64,000 nt of DNA from NCBI GenBank assembly GCA_038503035.1, contig JAVSML010000945.1:1-64000 (forward strand). The letters are read 5' to 3'. Positions 10,206 through 21,832 of this stretch are shown here, in pieces. How positions within the stretch are numbered: the first letter of the stretch is position 1; each line of letters begins with the position of its first letter. The stretch is from Crocodylus rhombifer (Eukaryota; Chordata; Crocodylia; Crocodylidae). The notes under the pieces are model-generated. The model had not been told where the DNA came from and did not search any database. It saw only the letters and a program-made list of their open reading frames with translations. A program made the position numbers and the translations under genes.

Positions 10206-13200
10206 CCTCACTGAGATGTTCTTGACTGAATGGCATGGCTGCTCACTATGAATAGCTGCCAACAAAGCCAGCCCTGTTTTCCAGGTGGATAAAACCAGTT
10301 TGTTCCTGGCTGATTATGAAACCTTGGTGTTGGCGATGAACATCTCAGTAACATTTCTACTTCTGGGTGGCTGGATGATGATCATTTGCCATCTGTGATG
10401 TGCAGTCCCTCATCTAAACCCATCGCGCTGATTCTGATCTGTGAACAACTGCTCTGGAAGGCGCTGGAACCAGCAGGAGAGAAATCAGAGACCTCAAGAT
10501 TTTGGAAGGGGGGGATTTCTTCCAGGGGCAGATGGAAAAGCATCTTCCCAGGCCTTTTATTTTCACTGAGCAGACACACGCACAATCATGATGTGTGAGT
10601 GTGGTCATAAAGCTGGATGCAGCAGTTCTCCACACTCATTTCCCCATCCTTTACCTTACTCCGTTCTGCTCTGGCCGGCAGCATCTTAAAAAGCAGAGAG
10701 CCCATTAAAATGAAGGTGCCTTCTGTATATTAAAATATATATATTTTTTAAAGTGACTATATGAGGGATTACGCCCTGAAAGGCCAATAAATCTCCAACA
10801 GAGGATCCCAGCGGCTGGCCGTGAGCAACAAACAGAAGGTGGGGTAGACTTGCACCTTTATAGACTAACTAAATCACAGAGTGAGGCGCGAGCAGAAGTG
10901 TGGGAAAACGTGCACAGCAAACTGAGCTTGAAGGTGCCCGCGCATGATGCCAGCTCACTCTGTTGTCTATGTCCGTGGGGCACTCCCAGCACCTCGACGC
11001 AGGAATAGTTAGTGCTATGCTCAAGTACGGAGGATGTTCCCATTCAGCTGTTTGCATCTGACCTGCAGGATGTTTCTTTGTCCCTTTGGCCCAGATTGAA
11101 GGCTGGCGTGAGGCCCGTCGCTTCCCCTGGCATGAGCTGTGCTCTGCTGGAGTGAATAGAGGAGCCATCAGGACAGCCCCCACACCTTTAATTTGTTTCA
11201 AGCCTACAGTGACACAGGGAAAGACAGCGTGCCAAGGACTCGCTGTACCTGGCTGCACCAAAAGAGTACCCAGAGACTGACCTGGTGCCACATCAGACCC
11301 TTTCTCCCTCACTTTGCACAGTCTCTGCTGTCCACAAGCCTGGGCCTTCACCTAACCATGTACCTGATGCTTGTGCCACCTTTCATATCAGCCTGGTCCC
11401 TAAACAAGCTCCGACTATCAGTAAGCGGGGCTTTTTCCCCCCTGGAAGTTGGGCTCTGCTGGCCCAGGGAGCAGCCAGGGTGGTTATATGGACACGGAGC
11501 ATCTAGAAGCTGTAAAGCTGGCGCTCCGTGCACCAGGAGCACCGTTTGCCCCGCGCTCGTTCTCCGTCCCTGCCGTCACCTGTGAACACAGCTCTGCGCC
11601 GGGTCTGAAGTGCACAGCAGCATTGTGCAAAGAGCCTCCGAAGACCAGATGTGTTGTGTTAGAAAAAGACTCCACCAGATGGAGGTGTGTAGCTGCAGAA
11701 GAGGCCGGGACGGCGCTCTGCCTGGGCACACGCCGGCTGCTCCGAGAACAGCAAAAAGGGACGCTCACTATTTACTGGGAAACAACAGCCGAGCAATCCC
11801 TTCCCCTCCAATGGACCCCCACGCTAAGATCAGTCCATTATAACAAGCAGGTGATTACAAGTCGATTAAAGCAGCCACTTTTTTCCCTTTTGGAAAGGAA
11901 TAGCTATTAATTAAAGGCACCTGTCTGCCCCTGGAGAATCACCCCGAAGGTGTGGCTGAGGCTCTGAGACAGGATCACCATTTATTCCTAGTCTAGCTCC
12001 CATTTCCGAACAGAAATGACTTGCCTGTGAGCTACGGTGTGGATGGGTTAAGAGAACGATCGATCTCAGATGTTGTTCGGAGAAGTCATAGTTCACTGAG
12101 AAGAGGATATGTTCACACACGTCGGAGTTTTCTATTCCACCTTGAAATATGCTGTTGTTCCCACATCCCCCTCTCAAAGACATGTGGAAAGGGAAGGACG
12201 AATAACTCCAGACATTTTTATAGCGCTTTCCATCCTAATTTCTCATTGCTATTAAAGCCATTTCCCTGCTCCTGTGCAAAAAAGCCAGTATATTTCTGCA
12301 CCTTGCATGGCAAGCAGAAACCTTCCCAGTGCTCCCTTAATCAAGCTCTCTCATCTCTGGGCGTGATGAACGGCACAAAAGTTGTGCAGCACAGTCCGGT
12401 ACAGTCGGGGCAAATGATTACATCTTTGCTAATCCTATTCATAAACCGATCAAAGAGCAGCATTAACATACACCCTCAAGCATCATTTCTATGGCAAGAT
12501 GATCAAGGAGACTGGAAACTTCCCAGCCTATTGGAGCCGGGTTGTCAAGCGTCTTTCTCTCTGGCTTCCTTACCTCAGTGAAATCTCCCTTTCATCTTGG
12601 GCACTGGGGCAGGGAGAAGCACTTTTCTGTATAGCCCCAGGGTCACAGAAGTAATTAAGCAAGTTATATTGAATCATTCATCTCTTACACTCTTGCTTCT
12701 TCAGTTTAAGAACCTCACACTTTATAAAACCTCCTCGATGTGCGACAAGTGTTGGCAACTCGTTCTTGTGCAGGGGAAAGTGAGGAGCAGAGAGGTGAAG
12801 CAGCATCCCCGAGGTCCGAGAGCAGAAAGGAGCAGTCCAGCGGCAGCAGCCCAGCCCTGGCTCGGCTTTCGAACGGCCCCTCCTACACGTACAACCGGTT
12901 ACCGCGTTATCAGAGTCCAAAGACCAGGGAAAGGAACCGCAGAGTCTTTCACCTGGCTTTATCTCCCTGCCTCACAGCAGTTTGCTTGCCAAACTCAAGC
13001 TGCAGTCATAATGTTTGGACTCTCATAAAACAGAGAGAAGTAGCGTGTTTTACAGCTTCCTGGAAGCAATTTTGGAGTGCTTTACAGCACTGGATGTGAA
13101 CGTGAAGCAGCGGGTTTGTAACGGCACTGCAAGGGAACGGGAATAAATCGCCAAGGCCCTGCATGCTAAGGGGTTAAAAACAAGCCTATGGTTTTGCCAG

Positions 13201-14359
13201 CTGTTTTAGAGCCATTTATTATGCCTGCCTCTTGCATTAAAATAGTCACCCCCTCCCTACCTTCGCCCCTAGCAAATCTCTCATCCCAAGCGCTTCGGTG
13301 AGGATTCCTGTTTCTCGGTGAAACATGACAGACATCAGCCAATACTAATATCGCTTTGACAGCGAGAAGCGGAAGCCAGTACAGAGCCGAGGCCCTGCTG
13401 CTGCGAAGGCGTTGATGGTGCCTGCACAGGTGGAGAGGGAATGGAGAGAGATACAAGGGGAACGTTTTGTAGGCCATGGGCAATGCAGGAAGTCAGAGGA
13501 AGTAATCAGAGGCACCCTTGGCATTAAGGCTCCTTTCAGAAAGCAGTTTACAAAGGGACAGGGAAGCGATGTTTGCATAAATGGCTCATCGGGCATCCAT
13601 GGAGCCTAGCAGATCATGAGGTTTTGGGGGCTCAGAGCACGAGTTACTTTGTGTGCTCATGCACGCACCCTTCATGAAGGGCACCATACACCACAGAGAA
13701 CAGCAATAACACCCAAGAAGCAAGGCCAGACCATGGTGTCTGCTCACCCACCCACTTCAGTGCAGCCAGAGACCTCAGCATGGCAGTGCCAGGCTCTGCT
13801 AGAGCCGGGAGCAGGGGGCACCATCCACCACATCCATCTATGGCTTTGCCCCTGCAATACTGGTCCGGGTTGCTGTCTGGCTGCTCTAAGCACTTTGCAA
13901 AGGTGGAGGCAAGGTTTCCTAGAGGGAAAAAGGCAAGGTTTCCTACTGTGCCCTAGCTGGGCAGAAGTCTCACTCCAGACACGATCTCTGTCACCTCCTC
14001 GCCCCCAGCCCCTCTTACCCTGCTGGCACTCAGGCTCCCCCCGGGGCAGGCTGGGTCCAGAATAATGGTTTCAGAGGCAGCCGTGAGAGCTCCTCTCCTT
14101 TCACACGTTTACACCAAGGATCAATAAGACATTTCAAAGCAGAAATTGGGTGAGAAGCCTGCTGCCCCTTTTCTGAGACCCCCATCAGTTCCTGCTGTCC
14201 CAGCCCGACAGCCCCAAAGTGCGGCCGAGCACACAAGCAGCCAGCACAAGAGGCAATTAAGGATTAGTTAGGGATGTGAACGTGAGGACCGGAGATCAGC
14301 GCTGCTCATCTGACTTCTTCCCCTCCATTTCGGGGAAGGCCTGCAGCAAATTTGTCTCC
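10206..14359. other. Unique non-coding sequence
   Basis: Long stretch with no confident exon or mobile element. A short TA-rich palindrome lies at 10729-10752. A MIR-like block in reverse sense may lie near 12765-12830 ('gtgaggagcagagaggtgaagc'), but it is short. An open frame of 186 codons at 12021-12581 (+) has no domain, no repeated motif and low-complexity flanks; I regard it as chance. Confidence 0.45.
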
Positions 14360-14560
14360 GGTTATTGACTTCTGGAGACCTTTCGCATCCGCAGGCACTG
14401 GCTTTCTCATGGAGAGCTTCCAGCTGCAGTTTATTCTAATATTGCCAATACAGATAATCTGTTATCCCTGCTCTTTATCCGACCTTATAGATATTACTCG
14501 CCCCCTCCGGCAGCTGCATGACGTAGTTATCATAACCCCTGCACTCCCATTTCCTTCCCC
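14360..14560. promoter_or_regulatory. Candidate conserved non-coding block
   Basis: AT-leaning, non-repetitive sequence with closely packed words such as TAATATTGCCAATA, CAGATAATCTGTTATC and TGACGTAGTTATCATAAC (GATA- and CRE-like cores). The texture is unlike the repeats around it. Conservation is a guess from appearance only. Confidence 0.25.
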
Positions 14561-14964
14561 AGGCTGCTCGCTGCTTGGGTTTTTTGAGCCACGGGGGCCT
14601 GATTCTGCAGACTGGCAAGGCTCAGCAGCACCCTGATGGGTCTGCTCACCTACACCTGCTCTGTCCAGGCCAACCCAGGACGCGAGGCAGCAAGAGCCCC
14701 CAATGGGCTATTGCAAACTGCTGCTCTTCAGCCCAAACCCCAGCTTTGGGCACTGTGCATCCCTCCGGGCTTCCTCACCGCTGTCGTTTCCAGGATAGAT
14801 GCATGCAGAGTAGCTGGGCAGGGCTTTTATCCTTTGCAATGTGACTGAGCTCCCTGCCACCATGGGGCCCTGAGACAGTCTCCGGGGCCAAGGGCTTTGC
14901 CCCCTGTACCAGCCAAAGAAGGGTGATAGTCCTCTTTCCACATCATGTGGACACCTCTGCTGGC

Positions 14965-15040
14965 CTGCCCAAGTTCACAGAGCCCGTGGCAGAGACAGGA
15001 ACTTGGCCCCGGTCTCCTGAGTCCCTGACTTATCTTCTTG
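14965..15040 (-). repeat. MIR fragment
   Basis: Reverse-sense MIR: 'cccaagttcacagagccc', 'gtggcagagacaggaactt' and 'ccggtctcctgagtcc' in the order expected for the complement of the MIR core. Confidence 0.6.
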
Positions 15041-15069
15041 TGAGAGCAGCCTCGCACGCAGCCAGCGCT

Positions 15070-15146
15070 AGGAGCGATGGACCGTGTCTTATTTGTCTGC
15101 AAGGAGCCATGGCCATGCTGGGCATATAGTAAATAATAATGAGACT
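15070..15146 (+). repeat. L2/MIR-type 3' tail
   Basis: 'ggaccgtgtcttatttgtct' followed by 'ctgggcatatagtaaataat' corresponds to the standard L2/MIR 3' end wording (gggaccgtgtctt ... cctggcacatagtaggcgctcaataaat). Confidence 0.5.
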
Positions 15147-15544
15147 TTTTAGTGCTGTGGTCTCATGTCCTGATCCTCACAAATTGGCTGTGTTCCCTTC
15201 CAGCCTCTTACCATTTAGTCCGAGGCGGCGCGGCCCCTGGAGGGGAGCTCAGCTGGAAACAGGCAGGATCAGAGGCCTTGGAGTAGCAGTTTAGCACTTT
15301 TATTTTTGAAAATTGCAGCCTTGTGACCATTTCACGGTCAGCTGCTCTACATCACCCAGCTCCCACCATGAGGAGCAATGTGCTAATAAGGCCTGAGCTG
15401 CTGGCTGCCTCCCTGCCAGCCGTACAGGTCCATTCTTCACATCACGGAGCAAAGAGTAAAGAGCACCCCGCCTCATTCAGGGTTGCATAACCACTCGTTA
15501 GGCCTTGCTAGGATGTGGCAGTCATAACTCATCCATCTTGCAGT
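15147..15544. other. Unique non-coding sequence
   Basis: No feature recognised. Confidence 0.5.
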
Positions 15545-15705
15545 GCTACGATGAAAGCCCAAGCATCATTATCTGCACTGTCTGGGGGAAACTGAGGCAC
15601 AGAGAGTCAAAGGGAGCTGTCTAGCATTCCTCAGCAGGCCAGTGGCAGATCTGGGATAGATCTGGGGTCTGCTCAGGTCCCAGGCCTCTCTCTACGAAGT
15701 CATAA
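15545..15705 (-). repeat. MIR SINE
   Basis: Contains 'gggggaaactgaggcacaga', 'gagtcaaagggagctgtcta' and 'gccagtggcagatctgggat', the reverse complement of the MIR core in the right order. Diverged but clear. Confidence 0.75.
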
Positions 15706-16049
15706 TGCCTGGTCCAAGCCTCCTTCCACAAAGGGAGAAGCACAGCATTCAACTCCTGGGTCTGCTACAGATGGCTTGTGAAAACACCTGCAGACAAATC
15801 AGCTCCAATTTAGGCTCCTAACTACATGGCCAGATTTTCTGAAGTGCTCTGCATTTTGGGGGATGAAGTCTTTGGGCGTGCCAAGCACTTGCAAGTGCCG
15901 TAGCAAGCATTTTCTTCTCTGTGCAACCAGGACAACATCACTGACTGTGCTGTGTTTGGCTCTGAGGCATAATTAAAGTTTTTAAAGACTTGCAGCTTCT
16001 GGGATGAGAGGTGCAATAGATCCCCATTGATCAGCGGCACTCCAAGATA
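15706..16049. other. Non-coding, with a possible MITE trace
   Basis: Near 15810-15850 the words 'ttaggctcctaactaca' and 'ccagattttctgaagtgctc' recall the 'aggctcctaa ... gattttc' MITEs seen better at 43760-43885. Otherwise nothing. Confidence 0.35.
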
Positions 16050-16259
16050 GATTCACAACACCCCTCGGAGAACGCCACTCTTTGTTTTCACTCTATGATA
16101 GAGCAGTTTTTGTGTTGCACTAAAGTCAGAAAGACACAACTGTGGGTTTTGCATTGACATCTCTGGGTTTATCTTGTGAATCATGTTTTAACACCTCACA
16201 TTGTTGCACCCCGCATCACCCTTGAAAGGGTCGCAAAGCAGCCTGGTTGAGAATCACTG
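16050..16259 (+). mobile_element. hAT-type MITE, right half (same family as 59474-59761)
   Basis: Ends with GGTTGAGAATCACTG, the typical hAT terminal word. Internally it has 'catctctgggtttatcttgtg', closely matching 'atctctggttttatcttgtg' in the copy at 59474-59761. The left end is not recognisable, so no target duplication can be tested. Confidence 0.7.
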
Positions 16260-17884
16260 CCTTGGATGCAGAGGTGCAAAGTACTGATGTGGCTGCAGCC
16301 CAGGTCTTTTATTTTCCTGTGCAAAGCTTTTACTTTTCTGTGCTTGCATGTATTTCAGTCCCTTTGTCATCCCGGGCCACAGCACTGAGAGAGCAGACAA
16401 TTAAGCTTGTCCATGGCATGTGGGAGCTAGCTGTACATAATAACCTCTGGGTACCAGACAGCGTATAAGCAAGTTCAGGAGGAGTGATGTCCTTTCCAGG
16501 GCTGTGAAGTCAGGTGGAAGTGGTGCAATAGGAGGGCAAGTCCTTGAGAGCAGGCTGGTGGAGCAGGGCTGTTTGTGACAGCCCCCACCCCATCCGTGTG
16601 AAATAAAAAATCCCCTTTACACCCAGCGGCTTTCTGCCAGAGTGTGCTACAAATTACCCACTGCTGCACTGAAATCACGCTCGCATAATACCAGTTGGAG
16701 GGAGAAAAGGGTCAGGGTCAATGTGTCTCAATTAATTCAAGGAGCCCCTGGCTCCTATGGCGGCACCAGATTCGCAGGTGCGGAGTGGACAGCGGAGGTC
16801 TCCCCGTGCGGCGTGTGATGGATCGCATCTTGGATCTTGCTCCAGAAGTCGGTCAAGTGCCCATTTTATTGCATCTGCTGTGAAATTGCAGCTGGGGTTT
16901 GTATTACCCAGGAAGTCCTGTCCCTAGCACATACAATAGTTTATTGAGAAAGAAGCAAGCCTTTCAGTTTAATAATGAGAGGACACTCATGCAGCCACCT
17001 CTATTAATTCCAGGCCAGCCTGCCTGCATCTGAGAGCCTCTGCTAACTCGGTGTCTCTGGTCGTAGGGCTTGCTAGCACATGCAGAATGACTCCAGTTAT
17101 TCAAATTAGGCATCTGCCTAGAAAAACACCAAAGCAGAAGGGAGGTAGGGAGTCCACAGAGCGGGTTCAAGCAGCTCCGAGGGTCCTTGCTGGGACATGC
17201 TGTAGCTGCGTGCAAACTTCTTCCCATCTGCTCCCAACTGCAGCTCTGGAAAGGGGAGGAGAAGCAGGGAAGGGATCCAAAACTGGTGCCTTTGGGGAGT
17301 GGGAGAGGGTGCAGAGATGACAGATGGAGGTTGGATGGAAGCAGGAGACTAGATGTCTTAGATGACCAGACATGGGACCCAGAGCCTTTCACCTCCTGGT
17401 TACGTGCTCCCATCAGCCAAGGACAGCAGAGGCTGAAATCTGCCCTTATGGAGACAGCGACTGGTGCTCGATGTCCAGGAACCCGGCAGGTCTCAGCAGA
17501 GGGGACCCCCCCCTACAACCATTACCATACCCCTATGGGCGAGAGTCTACCCTGACAAGGGGGGGTCCCTTCCCAGATAAAGCGGAGGTCCCGCAACCAG
17601 CCACAATATCAATGGGAACTTGCCAAGCTGCTGGCTTCACCATTCCTGTTCTGCGGGACAGGCATGTTACGCTCCCGGCCTGCCTTTCTGGTCCCTTGCT
17701 ACAGCCCCAGAACTGAAAACTCACTCCAAGATGAGAAGGGGACGACAAGGGAAAGAGAAAACCATTCCCCACCACCTTTGCCCAGAACAGACACATTCAG
17801 CTCCTCCCGCAGGAAGCATCGAGGGAAACGTCCCGGTATTATCAGGCCCATCGGGCTCGCTCGCATTGAACAGATGACTTCGGC
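16260..17884. other. Unique non-coding sequence
   Basis: No exon or repeat recognised. Open frames at 16964-17413 (-) and 17187-17555 (+) overlap each other on opposite strands and have no motif. Confidence 0.45.
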
Positions 17885-17974
17885 ATTTGCATGCAGGCAG
17901 CGAAAGCTGAAATAGCAACCACAGACTTTATCACTCTAATATAGAAGGTGATTTGCATAATTTCTTATTTGCAT
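17885..17974 (+). promoter_or_regulatory. Cluster of three perfect octamer motifs (ATTTGCAT)
   Basis: ATTTGCAT occurs at 17885-17892, 17951-17958 and 17967-17974, all on the plus strand, the last two 16 bases apart. This is the binding site of POU-family factors (Oct1/Oct4/Brn class). The surrounding sequence is AT-leaning, non-repetitive and has few other landmarks. An enhancer role is an inference. Confidence 0.45.
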
Positions 17975-18939
17975 GGGGCTCCTATTTACATCTCCTATTC
18001 CCCTGAGTGATCAAACAGACCCACCTCCAGAGAAACGGCATTTTGAGTCGAGAGGCTTAGTTTGCCTGCCGCAGGCAGCTATGCTGTGTGTGTGTGCACA
18101 CACGTGTGTATCCAGAGAACACAACTGCAAGGGCAACCATCCTCTGCTTTACTCATGAGAGTTGAGGGTGGCAGCTCCCGGGAGTCCCAGGAGAAGGTAA
18201 TGTGCTGTTCCTATCTCCCATGCCCCGTACACATGGTGATGAGGATGCTATAGCTTTGATCAGCCCTTGAACTCTGCAGTGGGCTCAGAGGGCTGAGGTT
18301 TGGTCCCCTGTGCCAGCAGCGCATGCTTGGGTGCAGTGCCCTGGCTACCCCGCCGGGAGCAGTGACGGTGACAGCTTGCCGGCCTGCTGGGTCCAGCTGT
18401 CTGCTGCAAAGACGTTGCTGGGGTTTGAAGCTGCGTCTCAAGGAAACAGAGCAGCCAGGCTTCCCCTTCCCTAGCAAACACCAGATTAAAGCACCAGAAG
18501 TGGGCAGTGTGAGTTGGGCAATTGGAGCAGGAGAGCTGAGAGCTGTGCTGATGCGTAGGGAGGCCAAGGACAAGGCGACCCGCATGCCGTGGCTTCCCCA
18601 CCCAAGGAAGGGGGTGATCCCGACTGACTACACGGAGCATGGGGCGAGGGGCATCAGGAGGCCTAATTCATGTCACCTAACAATGCTTTACATCAGGATC
18701 CACGGTGCAAAGCCTTCCCGCAGAATTGGCTGTCTCCATCCATTCCCGACACCTCCCGCACCGACCGATCAACGCCCCGGGGATCGATAGGACGTCCAGC
18801 CTGGACTTTATCAGTCTCTGCGGAGGGCGGGGGAGGCACCTCCAAGACGCCTGCAGTTTATTGCTGGCTCGTCAGGCGCGTGGCCTGCGTCCCCACTAGC
18901 TACCCCATCGATTAGCACCTTGTCAGCATCACCTAATTG
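17975..18939. other. Unique non-coding sequence with short TG/CA tract
   Basis: A short alternating tract, TGTGTGTGTGCACACACGTG, is at 18086-18108. Nothing else is recognised. Confidence 0.5.
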
Positions 18940-19290
18940 AAGGGCCTCATGGATTTTCCATTTGCGTGGCCCATGTGACAAGGGCGAAATGGCTCTTTCT
19001 CTAACGCAAATTCATATTTAATGCAGGCCCCTTCGCACCTGCCCCGCTGGCCAGACAGCTTGCCGAAAAGGCAGGAAAGGCTGCATTGATCCGGCGCTAA
19101 AAATAGCAACTCAGGCACGGAGAGGCAACAGCCATCAATTCCCCGAGCGATGCAGGAGGAGCGGTTTCTGCAGCTGTCGCCTGGCAGCGATCCAGCGTGT
19201 TTTCTGGTGTACGGGGCCTGTTCGTGTATCGCCACTGAGGAGCTGCGCTGCTATTTTTAGCACAGATAAGCATATTTAAATTCCTATCGC
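18940..19290. promoter_or_regulatory. Candidate conserved non-coding block
   Basis: Non-repetitive sequence flanked by the similar words 'gctaaaaatagcaac' (19096-19110) and 'gctgctatttttagcacag' (19247-19265). These two form an inverted pair with about 140 bases between them and carry MEF2-like CTAAAAATAG cores. Other AT-rich words such as 'catatttaaattcc' follow. Regulatory function is inferred from texture only. Confidence 0.3.
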
Positions 19291-19754
19291 CTCCTACCTG
19301 ACTGCTCTGAACTGCTAGCGTTGTCTAAGGGATGGAGAAGCCGGCTCAGACGTTTTGAGCAAAAAGGGGCAGGGACGGGAACGATATGAGGTTGCTTTGA
19401 GGCTGAGCCAGGTGTCAAATGAAAACCACTTGCTTTAGGGATGATACGTGCCCCGACGCTGACTCTCCTGGGACTCTCGGCCCACACCGAGGGCAGAACT
19501 CTGCGCCTGGCCCTTACTTCTCCGAGACCAGACGTGAACCTCCAGATCCCATAACACTCCCACTCTGTCACCGTCCTTCAGCTCCCGGCTTCTGCTTGAC
19601 CCGTGCCAGGATGCCCGCCAAGCACTTGACAGTGGTTCAGCAGCTGGTGTGCTGCGATTGCTGCTAATTACACTAATTGTAATGGTCTGACTGTTACCTT
19701 GTGCTTTCCCCATCTGTTCATCGCATCCACCTGTTGTCCCCCACCTCCCACTGT
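19291..19754. other. Unique non-coding sequence
   Basis: No feature recognised. Short frames on both strands have no motif. Confidence 0.5.
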
Positions 19755-19890
19755 GACTGCAAGCTCCGCAGCAGCAAGGACCATGCATCCCTTTCCCGTC
19801 TGCATGGAGCCCAAGAGTGGGGGCCCCTCGGCTCTTCCACGGAGCCTGGATGCACCACCGCTCCAGAAATAGCTAACTACAATAGGTGCA
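19755..19890 (+). repeat. L2-type 3' tail
   Basis: 'gactgcaagctccgcagcag', 'caaggaccatgcatcc' and a later 'gggggcccctcggctc' match the order of the L2-like tail with 'gactgtaagctcctcagggcaggga'. Diverged. Confidence 0.45.
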
Positions 19891-20484
19891 AACATCACTG
19901 ATTCAGCAGGCAGTCAACAGCCAAATGAAGGGCTGAATTCTGCAGCTCTGCCTTAATTGCTCATTAAAAATAGACACAGATTGGAAGATGTGAAAAGCCT
20001 CCTCTTCTCACTCCCCTGCAAGCTGTGGCAGGGGAAGGATGGCACCTGTGGATGAGAGGACGTCTCCCTCCCTCGTGCTTCGACTCCATCAATAATTAGT
20101 TGCAGGGCAGCTGCATCCTCAGCACTGAGTAAAGGCAAGAAGGCAGGGGTCTAGCCCTGGGAGGCTTGGACTCCTATCTGCACAGACAGTTGAGCACAGA
20201 CCTAGAAGGCATAAGCTCACCAGATGCTCCTTTTCCATTTTTAAGAATTAATATTTCTGGAGCAGATTAAAAGCAAAGGGCTTGGGGGGAAAAGTGGCGT
20301 GGGAAAGAGAAAAGTGGCATGTGTAAGCCATGGTCAATGTCCATCCTGGCTATTCCCAGGCGGAGAGGTGGAGAGACAAGCATGCCAAACGAATCCAGCT
20401 GCTGGGAGCTTCAGTTTGGCCGAGAGGCATTCAGAGGCAGCACCGCAACGCGCACGAGCACCTGGCTTCCCTCTGTGGCTGTAG
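19891..20484. other. Unique non-coding sequence
   Basis: No feature recognised. Confidence 0.5.
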
Positions 20485-20745
20485 CGGACAGGACGAGGAG
20501 CAACGGCCTCGAGCTGCAGCGGGGGACATATAGGTTAAAGATGAGGGGGATCTTTCCAACTCTGAGGGTGATCGAGCACGGGAATGGGATGCCTAGAGAA
20601 GCCGTGGATTTGCTTTCCCCAGAAGTTTGCAAGAGCAGGTTGGACAGACACGTGGCTTAGTCCGGCACGCTCCTGCCCTGAGCAGAGGGCTGGGCTGGAT
20701 GAGGTTCCTCCCACTCCTGCTCTCCTACGGTCCTACGTCCTATGC
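20485..20745 (+). mobile_element. CR1-clade LINE, 3' terminal fragment
   Basis: A frame at about 20478-20660 carries RTRSNGLELQRGTYRLKMRG and then 'MPREAVDLLSPEVCKSRLD', the C-terminal end of CR1-type ORF2 (xxRLKMRxxxF ... MPREAV ... LD). The 3' untranslated part with GGCTGGATGAGGTTCCTCCC follows. It belongs to another, older subfamily than the copies at 1738 and 21833. Confidence 0.7.
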
Positions 20746-21489
20746 CCCCAAGAAGAGAACAGGCCCCTTCTGGCTTCCCGTGCAGCAGGCTGGCTCCTGA
20801 CATGAGAGAAGCTGCACAGAAACATGGGCGGGAGGCTGAGGGGGGTCCTAATGACTGCACAGTCCAGCCTTTGTGAAAAGTGGGACTTTTCATTGTGTGA
20901 AAAGGTGTGCGCAAGTTCCTTTAGTGTCCTATGCCACTAAAGCCCACCCTGCACCTGGGCTTGGAAAACAGCCCTTTACCAGGCAAAAGAAAGGGCTCCC
21001 CATCCTGGCATTCACAGCTCCAGACAGTCTTCATCCCTGCGCTGTCTCTGAGGAAGTGGCTGTTCAGGCAGGGAGAGGAAGAGTCTGCTAGGACAAACGT
21101 CCAACCAACCTCTGGCCCCTGGGACACGACAACCCCTTGACCACAGCACTAAGGAGGAGACCGAGGCCCACGAGCTCTTGCAAACCTGCAAGCACTTCTC
21201 TTCCTGCTGTCTCAGAGCAAGGTCATTTGATAAGGGCTTAAAGAGTCACTCAGAAAATTGTTCCCTCAGATTAACTCAAAGAAGATTTGGAGCTTTATTT
21301 CCCCACCCCGCTGCAGTGCTTTTCCTTTTGTTTTGCAAAGGTGCGTGCGTGGGGCCTTGGCTTTTCTAGCCTGGGGTGGTGGATTTTGAATAAATCAACA
21401 TCTCTGGACTGAAGGGCAAGCTCAGCCCAATGACCAAGCAGACGGGAGAGCAAGGCTGGAGCAGGACAGATGAGTCAGGGGGCTCAGAA
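20746..21489. other. Unique non-coding sequence
   Basis: No feature recognised. Confidence 0.5.
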
Positions 21490-21600
21490 AGCCTGCATTG
21501 CAGATTCACTGCTTGATCGTATGCAAGTGGCTTCTTCCTTTCTTTGTACGATGGAGATGGAAACACTGCCCCCCTGCTCTGGGGCTGAGCTGAATGGTGC
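21490..21600 (+). repeat. Possible MIR fragment
   Basis: 'cactgcttgatcgtatgcaa', 'gtggcttcttcctttctttg' and 'tacgatggagatggaaacac' fit the second half of the MIR core with many changes. Confidence 0.4.
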
Positions 21601-21832
21601 TTTTAAAGTGGCTTGGTCGTGTGGAAAAGCAGCATCAGTCGCCCAGCAGTAGTGCGCAGGACCGTGGCCGGGGGTCATGGGGCTGACTCTGCCACTCGTG
21701 TGACGCGGGGTGAGTCGCTTCTCAGAGCCCAGACCAGGGGGGTTATAATTTTGGGGAGGGAAAGGGGGCACACCTGAGGGCACGAATGCCCGTGGAATTC
21801 CCCACATGATAAAACATGAAAGACACTTTGCT

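Noticed and set aside
12021..12581. 186-codon plus-strand frame
   Set aside because: No domain, no repeat of residues, no plausible splice context; composition like the surrounding non-coding DNA.
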